Source of the DNA: JABMRP01 sp964444795
GTDB lineage: Bacteria; Planctomycetota; Planctomycetia; Pirellulales; Thermoguttaceae
DNA: 64,000 nucleotides
Assembly (NCBI GenBank): GCA_964444795.1
Contig: CAYUIQ010000001.1
Coordinates: 62,001 to 126,000, forward strand
Direction of reading: 5' to 3'
Shown here: one piece after another, positions 7,746 to 15,315 of the stretch
Layout: every line of letters begins with the position of its first letter
Numbering within the stretch: position 1 is the stretch's first letter
The notes under the pieces: generated by a model
Database searches by the model: none
What the model saw: the letters and a program-made list of their open reading frames with translations, nothing else
Told to the model about the DNA's origin: nothing
Translations under genes and position numbers: made by a program

Positions 7746-8831
7746 ATGCACCGAATCATTATCCCGTCGGTCGTCATCGCGATGATCTTCCCGGCCGAAT
7801 CGCGTCTCCGGGCGCGCACGTGGACCGACACCACGGGCACCATGCAGGTCGAGGCCGAGTTGGTCGACGCCACCGCCGAGAAGGTTTGGTTGCTGCGGGA
7901 AGGCCGGCGAATTTTCGTCGCCCAAGTCGAGACGTTGAGCGAGGCCGACCGGCAGTTCGTTGCCCGGCATCTGGAGAAGGAAAAGGCCCGGATTGCCGCT
8001 GAAGCCGCCGTGTTGCCCGCCGGTGCCGTTCCCTATGGTGCCGGTCGCCGGTTGGCCCAGTTGGCAAACATCCAGATCGGCGAAAGCAGTGGATTGGCCT
8101 GTTCGCGGCAAACGCCCGGCGCGTTTTGGACCCACAACGACTCGGGCGACGATGCGAGGCTGTATCTGTTCGATTCCCGCGGTGCCGATCTCGGGTCGTG
8201 TCAGGTAGCCGGCGTCGATGCGTACGATTGGGAAGACTTGGCGTCGTTTCGTTTCAAGGGGCGGAACTGTCTGCTGGTCTGCGACACGGGCAACAACGGT
8301 CTCAACGCCGCGGTACAGATGATCTATCTCGTGGAAGAGCCGTCACGCGATCCCCAGACCGGACGCCTGCCAAAGCAGGTACGCGTGCGGCAGACCATCC
8401 ACTTCTCCTACGAAGACGACTTCCGCAACTGCGAGGCCGTGGCCGTCGATCCGACCAGCAGGACGATTCTGCTGGTGACTAAAGAGTACGGTCCGCAGTG
8501 CTCCGTCTACGCCCTGGCCTGGCCGGAAGACAATCCGACCAAGGCATTCGTCGCCCGAAAGATCGCCACGCTGCAACTGATCATGGCCACGGGCATGGAT
8601 ATTTCGCCCGACGGGCGGCGCGCGATTGTGACGACGTATCGCGACGCCTTCGAGTACACGCGGGGTGAGAAGGAAGATTGGAGGACGGCCCTGGCTCGCC
8701 GGCCGCGGCGCATCGCGCTGCCCAAGCGCCGGCAGGGCGAAACGATCTGCTACGGACTCGACGGCAAGACGCTCTATCTGACCAGCGAAAAACGTCCCAC
8801 GCCGCTGCTGGAAGTACCGGTGAGCGAGTAG
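7746..8831 (+). CDS. Secreted SHD1-domain protein with an esterase/phytase-like C-terminal domain
   Basis: The 361-residue protein has a short N-terminal hydrophobic leader (MHRIIIPSVVIAMIFP). An SHD1 (Sla1 homology 1) module follows at about residues 25-70, with RTWTDTTGTMQVEAELVDA and WLLREGRRIFV. This small module is common at the N-terminus of secreted planctomycete proteins. Residues 95-355 look like a beta-propeller of the SdiA-regulated/phytase-like class: WTHNDSGDDARLYLFDSRG, DAYDWEDLASF, RNCEAVAVDPTSRTILLVTK, GMDISPDGRRAIVTTY. In related domains, acidic residues bind calcium. No catalytic assignment is possible. It stands alone on the plus strand and is followed by a palindromic repeat element seven bases after the stop. 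Confidence 0.75.
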   Translation: MHRIIIPSVVIAMIFPAESRLRARTWTDTTGTMQVEAELVDATAEKVWLLREGRRIFVAQVETLSEADRQFVARHLEKEKARIAAEAAVLPAGAVPYGAGRRLAQLANIQIGESSGLACSRQTPGAFWTHNDSGDDARLYLFDSRGADLGSCQVAGVDAYDWEDLASFRFKGRNCLLVCDTGNNGLNAAVQMIYLVEEPSRDPQTGRLPKQVRVRQTIHFSYEDDFRNCEAVAVDPTSRTILLVTKEYGPQCSVYALAWPEDNPTKAFVARKIATLQLIMATGMDISPDGRRAIVTTYRDAFEYTRGEKEDWRTALARRPRRIALPKRRQGETICYGLDGKTLYLTSEKRPTPLLEVPVSE

Positions 8832-8837
8832 CGGCGT

Positions 8838-8931
8838 GGGTGCCTGGGGTCGGACTGCGAGCAGGGAGCCCCCAGATCGCCAGCCACTGGGGGCTCGTCG
8901 CTCGTTCCTCGCGACTCGACCCCAGGCACCC
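8838..8931. repeat. 94-bp palindromic element, copy 1
   Basis: The ends are perfect 15-base inverted repeats, GGGTGCCTGGGGTCG at 8838-8852 and its complement at 8917-8931. A second nested stem, GAGCCCCCA at 8866-8874, pairs with TGGGGGCTC at 8888-8896. The same architecture, with closely related arms and the same inner stem, recurs at 50734-50822. It carries no coding capacity and lies just after a stop codon, so it may double as a transcription-terminating or RNA-stabilising hairpin for the gene ending at 8831. Confidence 0.8.
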
Positions 8932-9083
8932 GCCGGTTTAGCCCCGACGATTCTATTGGACAACCCCCCAAGTTCTTCCCAATCCACCTACGCCTCACCC
9001 GCATTCGTGGGGTACAATTACGCAGCCGGGCGATGGGGTGTCCATCGGGCTTTTTGAGCGGATCGCTGTCGGGAGTACGGCTC

Positions 9084-10577
9084 ATGCTGGAATTGATCGA
9101 CCTGTCGAAAAAGCTCTCCAAGGAAGTCTACCGCGAGGTGTTTCCCGAGTTGGAAATGCGGCTGGGCGAGTGCCAGCGGGCGGCTCGTGCCGCGGGCGTG
9201 CCGGTCGTGGTGGTCTTCGAGGGATGGGATGCCGCCGGCAAGGGAAATCTGATCAATCGCTTCACCCAGGCGCTCGACCCCCGCGGGTTCAAAGTCCACC
9301 CCATCTCGGCGCCCACGCCCAACCAGCGGTACTTCCCTTGGATGGCCCGATTCTGGGAAGCACAGCCGGCGGCCGGCAGTTTCGCCATCTTCGACCGGTC
9401 GTGGTACGGCCGCGTGTTGGTCGAGCGAGTCGAGGGGCTCATCCGCAAGGGCCAGTGGAAGCAGGCTTATGCCGACATCCTGCAGTTCGAGCGGCAGATG
9501 GCCGACGCGGGCACGGTGATCGTGAAGTTCTGGCTACACATCGACAAGCGCGAGCAGAAGTCGCGGTTTAAGAAGATCGAAAAGGATCCGGTCACGGCCT
9601 GGAAGGTCGGCAAGGAGGAATGGGAACAACACCGCCGCCACGACGATTGGCGCGAGGCGATCGAGGAGATGATCGAGCGTACCGGCGCGGCCCACGCTCC
9701 CTGGACGGTCGTCGAAGCCACGCAAGGGCGTTTCGCCCGGGTGAAGGTGTTCGAGACGGTCATTCGCGCCATCGAAGACGAATTGGAGCGTCGCGCCGCC
9801 GAGCCGCAGACGGCTCCCGAACCGATGGCCGCGCCGGCCGAATCGCCGACCACCTCCCACACGATCCTCGACCGGCTCGACATGACGCTATCGCTGGAGC
9901 GCGACGAATACCGCGAGCAGCTCGATGATCTGCAGAAGCGGATCTTCCAGTTGGAACACGAGTTGTTCGTTGCCCGGATGCCGGCGGTGATCGTCTACGA
10001 GGGGTCCGACGCGGGCGGCAAAGGCGGCAACATCAAGCGGCTCACCCGAGGGCTCGATCCGCGCGGTTACGAAGTGGTCCCCGTCGGCGCGCCGACGACC
10101 GAGGAGCGAGCCCATCATTACCTCTGGCGATTCTGGAAAAACGTCGCCAAGGCGGGCCACATCACGATCTTCGACCGTTCGTGGTACGGCCGTGTGCTGG
10201 TCGAACGGGTCGAGGGTTTCTGTCACGAGGACGAGTGGAAACGGGCGTACCGCGAGATCAACGAATTCGAGCGGCAGCTTGCCGACTTCGGCACGGTCAT
10301 CGTGAAGTTCTGGCTGCACATCGACCAGGAAGAGCAACTCCGCCGCTTCCAAGCCCGCGAGCAGACGCCCGAGAAACAGTGGAAGCTGACCGACGAGGAT
10401 TGGCGTAACCGCGAGAAATGGCCGCAATACAAACGGGCGGTCGTCGAGATGCTGCAACACACCAGCACGACGTACGCCCCCTGGACGATCCTTGAGGCCA
10501 ACTGCAAGCTGCACGCCCGCATCAAAGCCCTTCGCACCGTCGCCGACGCCCTGGAAACAGCGTTGAAGAAGGGGTAA
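9084..10577 (+). CDS. pap: Polyphosphate:AMP phosphotransferase (two-domain PPK2)
   Basis: This 497-residue cytoplasmic enzyme should transfer phosphate from polyphosphate to AMP (and possibly other nucleotides), giving ADP. It is a tandem of two PPK2 domains, about residues 1-235 and 265-497, joined by a proline/alanine-rich linker. Each half has a P-loop (GWDAAGKG at 47-54 and GSDAGGKGG near 307) and the Walker-B/lid signature FDRSWYGRVLVERVEG. Both also share the block FGTVIVKFWLHID or close variants. The start ATG at 9084 is preceded by GGGAG at 9071-9075 and matches the family N-terminus (MLELIDLSKKLSKEVY). A longer frame from 9033 has no such support. In characterised two-domain members one half is thought to be the active one. 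Here both P-loops look intact. Confidence 0.92.
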   Translation: MLELIDLSKKLSKEVYREVFPELEMRLGECQRAARAAGVPVVVVFEGWDAAGKGNLINRFTQALDPRGFKVHPISAPTPNQRYFPWMARFWEAQPAAGSFAIFDRSWYGRVLVERVEGLIRKGQWKQAYADILQFERQMADAGTVIVKFWLHIDKREQKSRFKKIEKDPVTAWKVGKEEWEQHRRHDDWREAIEEMIERTGAAHAPWTVVEATQGRFARVKVFETVIRAIEDELERRAAEPQTAPEPMAAPAESPTTSHTILDRLDMTLSLERDEYREQLDDLQKRIFQLEHELFVARMPAVIVYEGSDAGGKGGNIKRLTRGLDPRGYEVVPVGAPTTEERAHHYLWRFWKNVAKAGHITIFDRSWYGRVLVERVEGFCHEDEWKRAYREINEFERQLADFGTVIVKFWLHIDQEEQLRRFQAREQTPEKQWKLTDEDWRNREKWPQYKRAVVEMLQHTSTTYAPWTILEANCKLHARIKALRTVADALETALKKG

Positions 10578-10919
10578 CTTTGGAGTGCGGCAACTCGTTG
10601 CCGCTTTCTCTTTCCAACCCCGCGGCGAATCCAACGCGTGTTGGTCGCCCAGCGCCGATTGAAATCCAAAGCGATGAGAAGCCAACGCACGCCAAGAGCC
10701 GACGGATCGGCCCCCTCCGCGGGGGTGCCGGTCTTCCGATCCGGAAAATTCTTGGCTTTCTTCGGGGGAGTGCGAGCCCGGTTTGCTGGACTTTTTCGCC
10801 CCGGCGACTAAGCTATAGGCCATGCCGAATGTCTGGCCGTACCGTTCGGGACGGCCTTCAATCAAGTGCGCGGCCGCCCGTGGCCCCCGCCAACCTTTTC
10901 TCTTTGAGGAGGAACTCTG
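10578..10919. other. Intergenic region with terminator and upstream region of a PEP-CTERM gene (342 bp)
   Basis: The first part holds a terminator-like hairpin (listed separately). The middle holds a GC hairpin, CCCCC-TCCGC-GGGGG, near 10721-10735. The last 15 bases before the next gene contain a strong ribosome binding site, GAGGAGG, spaced correctly for the ATG at 10920. I see no protein-coding signal. A promoter for the PEP-CTERM gene must lie here, but no clear boxes stand out. Confidence 0.5.
10587..10613 (+). terminator. Rho-independent-type terminator after pap
   Basis: A perfect seven-base stem, GCGGCAA (10587-10593) with TTGCCGC (10598-10604), and a four-base loop are followed by a T-rich tail, TTTCTCTTT. 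It begins ten bases after the pap stop codon. The core GCAACTCGTTGC also occurs at 36847-36858, so the hairpin may belong to a dispersed repeat family that here serves as terminator. Confidence 0.6.
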
Positions 10920-12401
10920 ATGACAATGCTTGGAAAGAAAACGCTTGGTTTGGTGGCCGCGGTCCTGCTCGTCGCATTGGGCACGCCGGCCGATGCCGCG
11001 ATGACCGGCTACTGGCCGTTGGACGAAGGATCGGGAGTCGTCGCGTCCAATCTGGCCTTCGGCGGTGTCGACGGAGTGATCGTGAACGAGACGGCGGGCG
11101 GTCTGGGCACCGGCGGGGCAGCCTGGATTACGACCGATCCCGGCCGAGGTACCGTCCTGAGTTTCAACGGGGACAATGGGAGCGGTGCCTACGTCAATGC
11201 CGGGACGATCCCGCTGAACGAAATCAACGGCGACTTCACTTGGGCGTTTTGGGCCAATCTGCAATCCACCGGCACGGGCGGCAACGACGTAGTGATCGGC
11301 GACCGGTTCAACGGCCCGAGTGGTCGTTGGGCGACGGTCACCCGGTCGAACTTCGAGTGGCAAGCCAGCCCTGGCGGAGGCAACGTCAATATCGCGGATA
11401 TCCCCTTCGACGGAAACTGGGAACATCACGCCATCGTCAAGAGCGGCACGAACTTCCAGTACTTTCTGGACGGCGTGCCGGGAGCGTCGGCGACGTTCAC
11501 GGGCACATTCAGCGGCCCGATGCCGTTCTACATCGGCGGCGACGCCAACGGTGAGCGCGCCGCCGGCATGCTCAGCGACGTGGCGACCTTCGATCAGGCC
11601 TTGACACAAACCGAAATCCAGACCATCCGCGGCGGCGATTTCTCCGAGTTTCTCGTGCCTCCGCCGCCGACGGTGGACGTCGTCTTGTTGAATGATCCGT
11701 TCCCCAGCGGTGGAGTCGATCCGGCCAAGTGGAACATCATCAACAAGGGTCTGGAAAGCACGGTCGACGCCGGTTACGACGCACCCACCACCACCGGCGA
11801 CGTGCTTACCCTTGGCGGGTCCACGACTCACAGCTACTGGGCCGGCAAGACGCTGCAATCGGTCGACTCCTTCTCCACGGCCGAGGAGACGAGCTTCGTG
11901 GTTGACCGCGTCAGCTTGACCGGCACCGGGACTGCCCGCCGGTCCAGCATCTGGCTTTGGTCCGACGACGACCATTTCCTCCACTTCTCGCAGAACGCCG
12001 GAGAAAACGGCTGGCAGTACAACTGGAACGACGTCGGTGGGCTAGGCGGCACGCCCGCCGGGAGCGCGGTAAACATCCCCGGCCTCGACTCCCTCGACGC
12101 CGATCTGGGCGAGCACGAGATGATGCTCAAGTACCTGCCGGGTGACACTCCCGGTTCGGCGACGGTTCAGATGTTCCTCGACGGCGACCTCTACGCCCAG
12201 CAGGCTTTCACCAATTGGACCCCGTCCGACTTCCAGGCGTTGATCACCGGCCAAGCCCGTGCTGGTGGCGACACCGTTAGCGCGGTCTTCGACGACGCCA
12301 CCGTGTTCGTGACCCGACAGGGCGTTCCCGAACCGTCCACGTTGGTGCTCGCGGTCCTCGGTCTGTTGGGGCTGGCCATCATGGGTTGGCGGCGGAAGTG
12401 A
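10920..12401 (+). CDS. PEP-CTERM LamG-domain surface protein
   Basis: The 493-residue precursor has an N-terminal signal peptide (MTMLGKKTLGLVAAVLLVAL, cleavage near PADAA). A LamG/concanavalin-like domain follows at about residues 25-245 (GYWPLDEGSGVVASN, FSFNGDNGSGAYVN, GMLSDVATFDQALTQ). A second beta-sandwich of similar size occupies about residues 255-465. The C-terminus is a PEP-CTERM sorting signal: VPEPST, a hydrophobic stretch and MGWRRK. Proteins with this tail are processed by an exosortase and displayed on the cell surface or in the extracellular matrix; no exosortase gene lies in this window. The ribosome binding site GAGGAGG precedes the ATG. The ligand is unknown; LamG domains commonly bind glycans. 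Confidence 0.88.
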   Translation: MTMLGKKTLGLVAAVLLVALGTPADAAMTGYWPLDEGSGVVASNLAFGGVDGVIVNETAGGLGTGGAAWITTDPGRGTVLSFNGDNGSGAYVNAGTIPLNEINGDFTWAFWANLQSTGTGGNDVVIGDRFNGPSGRWATVTRSNFEWQASPGGGNVNIADIPFDGNWEHHAIVKSGTNFQYFLDGVPGASATFTGTFSGPMPFYIGGDANGERAAGMLSDVATFDQALTQTEIQTIRGGDFSEFLVPPPPTVDVVLLNDPFPSGGVDPAKWNIINKGLESTVDAGYDAPTTTGDVLTLGGSTTHSYWAGKTLQSVDSFSTAEETSFVVDRVSLTGTGTARRSSIWLWSDDDHFLHFSQNAGENGWQYNWNDVGGLGGTPAGSAVNIPGLDSLDADLGEHEMMLKYLPGDTPGSATVQMFLDGDLYAQQAFTNWTPSDFQALITGQARAGGDTVSAVFDDATVFVTRQGVPEPSTLVLAVLGLLGLAIMGWRRK

Positions 12402-12413
12402 CGGTAATAGACG

Positions 12414-12446
12414 CGGCGAGTGCCGGACACCGCAGCCGACTCGCCG
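12414..12446. terminator. Possible bidirectional terminator between convergent genes
   Basis: A perfect eight-base inverted repeat, CGGCGAGT (12414-12421) with ACTCGCCG (12439-12446), lies in the 76-base gap between two convergent genes. It is followed by AAAA, which gives only a short U run for minus-strand transcripts. Position and symmetry suggest termination, but the loop is long (17 bases). Confidence 0.35.
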
Positions 12447-12477
12447 AAAACGGCGTTGAAGAAGGCCCCGGGCCAAA

Positions 12478-12921
12478 CTACCCTTTCCCCTTGCCCAACA
12501 TCGCACGCCCCTCGACGAACAGGTGCATGACGAAGAGGGTCACGCCGACGGCCAACAGGGCAATGGCGTGGACCGTGTTGCGCGGGCCGGAGACACCGAA
12601 GGCGTCGATGATTTCTTGGTGGCACACGATCCGGTCGATACCCCGAAACATGAACAGAATGGCGATCACGTAGACCACGGTCTTGTGTCGCATCGGATTC
12701 GTGGCGGCCACGGCGGCCAGCAATCCCAGGGCAAACATGCACGCGCCCAACGGGCGCAAGAGGTACAGCGCCTGCTCCCCCTCCACCTCCGTCGCCCCAT
12801 AATACTTGGCCACGATGCCGGGCACGTCGTCGGAGATATTCACCCCCAGTCCCACCGCCAGATGAAAGGCACATACCAGCAACAAGAGGATCTTCAGTAC
12901 GGTCATCGCACTCGGCTTCAT
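12478..12921 (-). CDS. Small four-helix membrane protein, unknown function
   Basis: The 147-residue protein is almost entirely hydrophobic with four predicted membrane helices: about residues 7-27, 55-72, 80-97 and 112-133. A short hydrophilic segment after helix 1 reads NISDDVPGIVAKYYGATEVEG. I do not recognise the family; the layout resembles DUF4345-like or DoxX-like small membrane proteins, without a decisive motif. The start ATG at 12921 has GGGAG six bases upstream. The gene lies 26 bases after the beta-helix protein gene on the same strand, so it is probably the last cistron of the minus-strand cluster running from 19088. Confidence 0.7.
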   Translation of the reverse strand: MKPSAMTVLKILLLLVCAFHLAVGLGVNISDDVPGIVAKYYGATEVEGEQALYLLRPLGACMFALGLLAAVAATNPMRHKTVVYVIAILFMFRGIDRIVCHQEIIDAFGVSGPRNTVHAIALLAVGVTLFVMHLFVEGRAMLGKGKG

Positions 12922-12947
12922 GGCGTTCTCCCTTTTTTCATGCTATG

Positions 12948-14123
12948 TCAGCGGCTGTCGTTCGCCTTCTCGGCATATGCCCCGAAGTGGGCCGCCCGCG
13001 GGTTTCCAGGGCGGAAGTTGCGGTCGCCGGGAGCCGTCAGCCTCGGATTCACGTCGTATACGCCGTCCTTCTCCGCCGTGGGCAACGCCACGCGGCTTGC
13101 CTCGGGCCGGTCTTCACAATACCACAGGTTCGCCGAAAACACGAACGACTCGCTACGAGTGTTCGGTCCGATGTTGACGACCGTTTGCACGTCGGCTTGC
13201 CGGAAGACGATCAGGTTATGTTCGAAACGGCCGTTGCGACAAGGCGCAAAGCCCTCGGCGGTCGTTTCCTGGAGGATCCTCAGCACCCATTTCTCCGGCC
13301 GGTAGATCGTATTGTATCGCACCCGGGCCCCGTCGACACCAACAAACGCGATCGGGGCCGTGCCGCCGACAAAGGCACACCCCTCTACGGCGATTTCCCG
13401 GGCTTCATACAACGCGCCGCGAGGGCGAAAATACGCCAGACCCGTCGAACCGCCCAGATTCACGGCCCGGGAACCGGCCCGCAGAAAGAGACACCGGCGA
13501 ATGGTGATCTGGCTCGAACCGCCCTTGGTCTGCGGCCCCGCGCTCTGGGAGAAACCCTCCTTGCCCACAAATCGGCACTGCTCGATCAGGCCCCGATGGC
13601 ACCCGACCATGTCGACGGCCTGGCCACCCCAGCCTTCGATCCGGCAGCGGCGGACCGTGAAATCGTCGACGCCGGAGAGCTTGATCGGATCGTGGTTGCC
13701 CGTGGGTCCGATATCGGCGACGCTCAGATCCTCCAAGACAACATGATGGGCCGGCGTGTCAAACGTGCCGCCGTCGTCGACGTTGATCCCATTGCCGCTC
13801 TGCCCGGTCACGGACAGGTTTCGCAGCACCAGAAAGCTGCAATTGCTCAGATGCCACGCTTCCGTACCGCCCTCGAAACGAGGCGGATCGTCGCGGTCGG
13901 CCCCTTCGATCACAATGGGCTGCCGCTCGGTGCCGTGCAGATCACGCACGTAGATACCCGGCCGGTAGCGTCCCGGGGCAATTTGGATTCGCACCCCGGG
14001 CTGCGCGTCATCCAACGCGGCGCGAAGGGTCGCGTCGTCGGCGACGCGAACGACACGTTCGGCTCCGCCGGCGGGAGACGCCATCATCAGCAGGGCAATT
14101 GTCAGTGTGCGTTGGAATCGCAT
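12948..14123 (-). CDS. Secreted right-handed parallel beta-helix protein (polysaccharide-lyase-like)
   Basis: The 391-residue protein has a signal peptide (MRFQRTLTIALLMMASPAGG). A right-handed parallel beta-helix follows, with the typical opening of chondroitinase-B/alginate-lyase-like folds: ATLRAALDDAQPGVRIQIAPG then RYRPGIYVRDLHGTERQPIV. Successive rungs include CSFLVLRNLSVTGQSGNGIN, HHVVLEDLSVADIG, FTVRRCRIEGWGGQAVDM and GLIEQCRFVGKEG. Such proteins bind or cleave acidic polysaccharides. I cannot identify catalytic residues, so lyase activity is only possible. A GGAG ribosome binding site precedes the ATG. The neighbours (DapA/NanA-like lyase, sodium:solute symporter, BNR protein) support a role in degrading an external glycan or sugar acid. 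Confidence 0.78.
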   Translation of the reverse strand: MRFQRTLTIALLMMASPAGGAERVVRVADDATLRAALDDAQPGVRIQIAPGRYRPGIYVRDLHGTERQPIVIEGADRDDPPRFEGGTEAWHLSNCSFLVLRNLSVTGQSGNGINVDDGGTFDTPAHHVVLEDLSVADIGPTGNHDPIKLSGVDDFTVRRCRIEGWGGQAVDMVGCHRGLIEQCRFVGKEGFSQSAGPQTKGGSSQITIRRCLFLRAGSRAVNLGGSTGLAYFRPRGALYEAREIAVEGCAFVGGTAPIAFVGVDGARVRYNTIYRPEKWVLRILQETTAEGFAPCRNGRFEHNLIVFRQADVQTVVNIGPNTRSESFVFSANLWYCEDRPEASRVALPTAEKDGVYDVNPRLTAPGDRNFRPGNPRAAHFGAYAEKANDSR

Positions 14124-14196
14124 GGTCGATCTCCTGGAAACACGCGGCGCAAACGCGACCGCTGATCCAAATACTCGATACCGATCAACCCCGAGT

Positions 14197-15147
14197 TCAA
14201 GACCCCCGCAATTCTACCGCATCGACGCCCTCGGGCAAGAGGTCCAGGGCTTCCAGGCGGCGGCCGATCGTGCGGCGTTTTTGGTCATCGAAGCGGTCGA
14301 ACGGCTCGGCCATGGCGTCGTCGCAGATCCCCAGCCAGCGAAGCGCGCACTTGAGGCCCTTCATTACGCCCGCCCCGCCTTCGGCCACCGTGTAGAGATT
14401 CGAGGTAATTTGCATCACCCGAGTGTGCAATTGGGCAAGCCGCTCTCGATTGCCGCGAATGGCCGCTTCATACAGGCCGACGTACACCTCGGGCGCCAGA
14501 TTCGCCCCGCCGCAGACGCCGCCATGTCCGCCGGCGCTGACCGCATCGGCCAATAGTTCCTCGGGCCCGATCAACAATGTCCAGTCGGGACGTTCGGCGG
14601 CCAATTGCCGCAGACGATGAAAGTAGATCATGTCGCCCGAACTGTCCTTGATACCGACGATCCCGTGTACCTGCATCAACCGCTCGACCGTCTCCGGCGT
14701 GAAACTCAGCTTCGTGTGGCTGGGCATGTTGTAGAGAAACACCGGCAGCGGCATCTCGGCGGCAATGTTCTCGGCGTAGCGAACCAGTTCGTGTTGCCCG
14801 GCCGGAAAGTAAAACGGCGCGGCCAATACGACCGCCCGGGCACCGGCGTCGGCCGCGAACTCGGCCAGTTGGACCGACTCGACCGCCGACGTATCGCTCA
14901 CGCCCACCAGCACGGGCACCCGATCGGCGACCAGCGCGCAGGTGCGTTCGATCATCTCGCAGCGCCGCTTGTAGCTCAGCCCCGGCCCTTCCCCCGAGGT
15001 GCCCAGTACGAACAGCCCATGCACGCCACCGTCCAATACGTGTTCGACCAGCCGCTCCAGCCCAGCGACGTCGAGCGTGTCGCGATCCGATAGGGGCGTC
15101 AGCAGCGGCGGGATAATGCCGCGAAGCGGCGCAGGCAGTGTGGTCAT
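14197..15147 (-). CDS. DapA/NanA-family class I aldolase (pyruvate lyase)
   Basis: This 316-residue TIM-barrel protein belongs to the dihydrodipicolinate synthase/N-acetylneuraminate lyase family. The Schiff-base lysine is K167 in GIVGIKDSSGD, the catalytic tyrosine is Y139 in VFLYNMPSHT, and the carboxylate-binding loop is GTSGEG at 49-54. The loop reads GTSGE rather than GTTGE (typical DapA) or GSTGE (typical NanA), so the substrate is undecided. Candidates are sialic acid, 2-keto-3-deoxy sugar acids or a related 2-oxo acid. Its place between a sodium:solute symporter and a secreted beta-helix protein, downstream of a BNR protein, favours catabolism of an imported sugar acid over lysine synthesis. 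The ATG at 15147 has AAGGAG upstream; a longer frame from 15219 runs into the repeat region. Confidence 0.85.
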   Translation of the reverse strand: MTTLPAPLRGIIPPLLTPLSDRDTLDVAGLERLVEHVLDGGVHGLFVLGTSGEGPGLSYKRRCEMIERTCALVADRVPVLVGVSDTSAVESVQLAEFAADAGARAVVLAAPFYFPAGQHELVRYAENIAAEMPLPVFLYNMPSHTKLSFTPETVERLMQVHGIVGIKDSSGDMIYFHRLRQLAAERPDWTLLIGPEELLADAVSAGGHGGVCGGANLAPEVYVGLYEAAIRGNRERLAQLHTRVMQITSNLYTVAEGGAGVMKGLKCALRWLGICDDAMAEPFDRFDDQKRRTIGRRLEALDLLPEGVDAVELRGS

Positions 15148-15237
15148 GCGTCCGGGTTTCTCCTTACCCCCAATGTACGTCATGAAGAAATGCGCCGCAA
15201 GGCCCCGTATCGCCTTCACAAGGCGCCGAGAAGGGTC

Positions 15238-15309
15238 GTACGATGGCCCTCCGAGGCCGTCGGGAAGCCGAGTTCTGTCGCCGGCGACGGCCTCGGAGGG
15301 CCATCGTAC
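15238..15309. repeat. 72-bp perfect palindrome between symporter and lyase genes
   Basis: Two perfect 25-base inverted arms (15238-15262 and 15285-15309) begin GTACGATGGCCCTCCGAGGC and flank a 22-base centre. It sits seven bases beyond the stop of the symporter gene and about 90 bases before the start of the lyase gene on the minus strand. The RNA hairpin would be very stable, so it could attenuate or process the transcript between the two cistrons. It has no T tract and no coding content. Perfect arms suggest recent mobility. Confidence 0.75.
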
Positions 15310-15315
15310 TAAAGC

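Noticed and set aside
9888..11984. A 698-codon minus-strand open frame
   Set aside because: It spans antisense parts of two clear genes (pap and the PEP-CTERM LamG gene) and the gap between them, with no recognisable motif.
14197..15147. Firm naming as dapA or nanA
   Set aside because: The catalytic Lys and Tyr fit the family, but the GTSGE loop and context do not settle the substrate.
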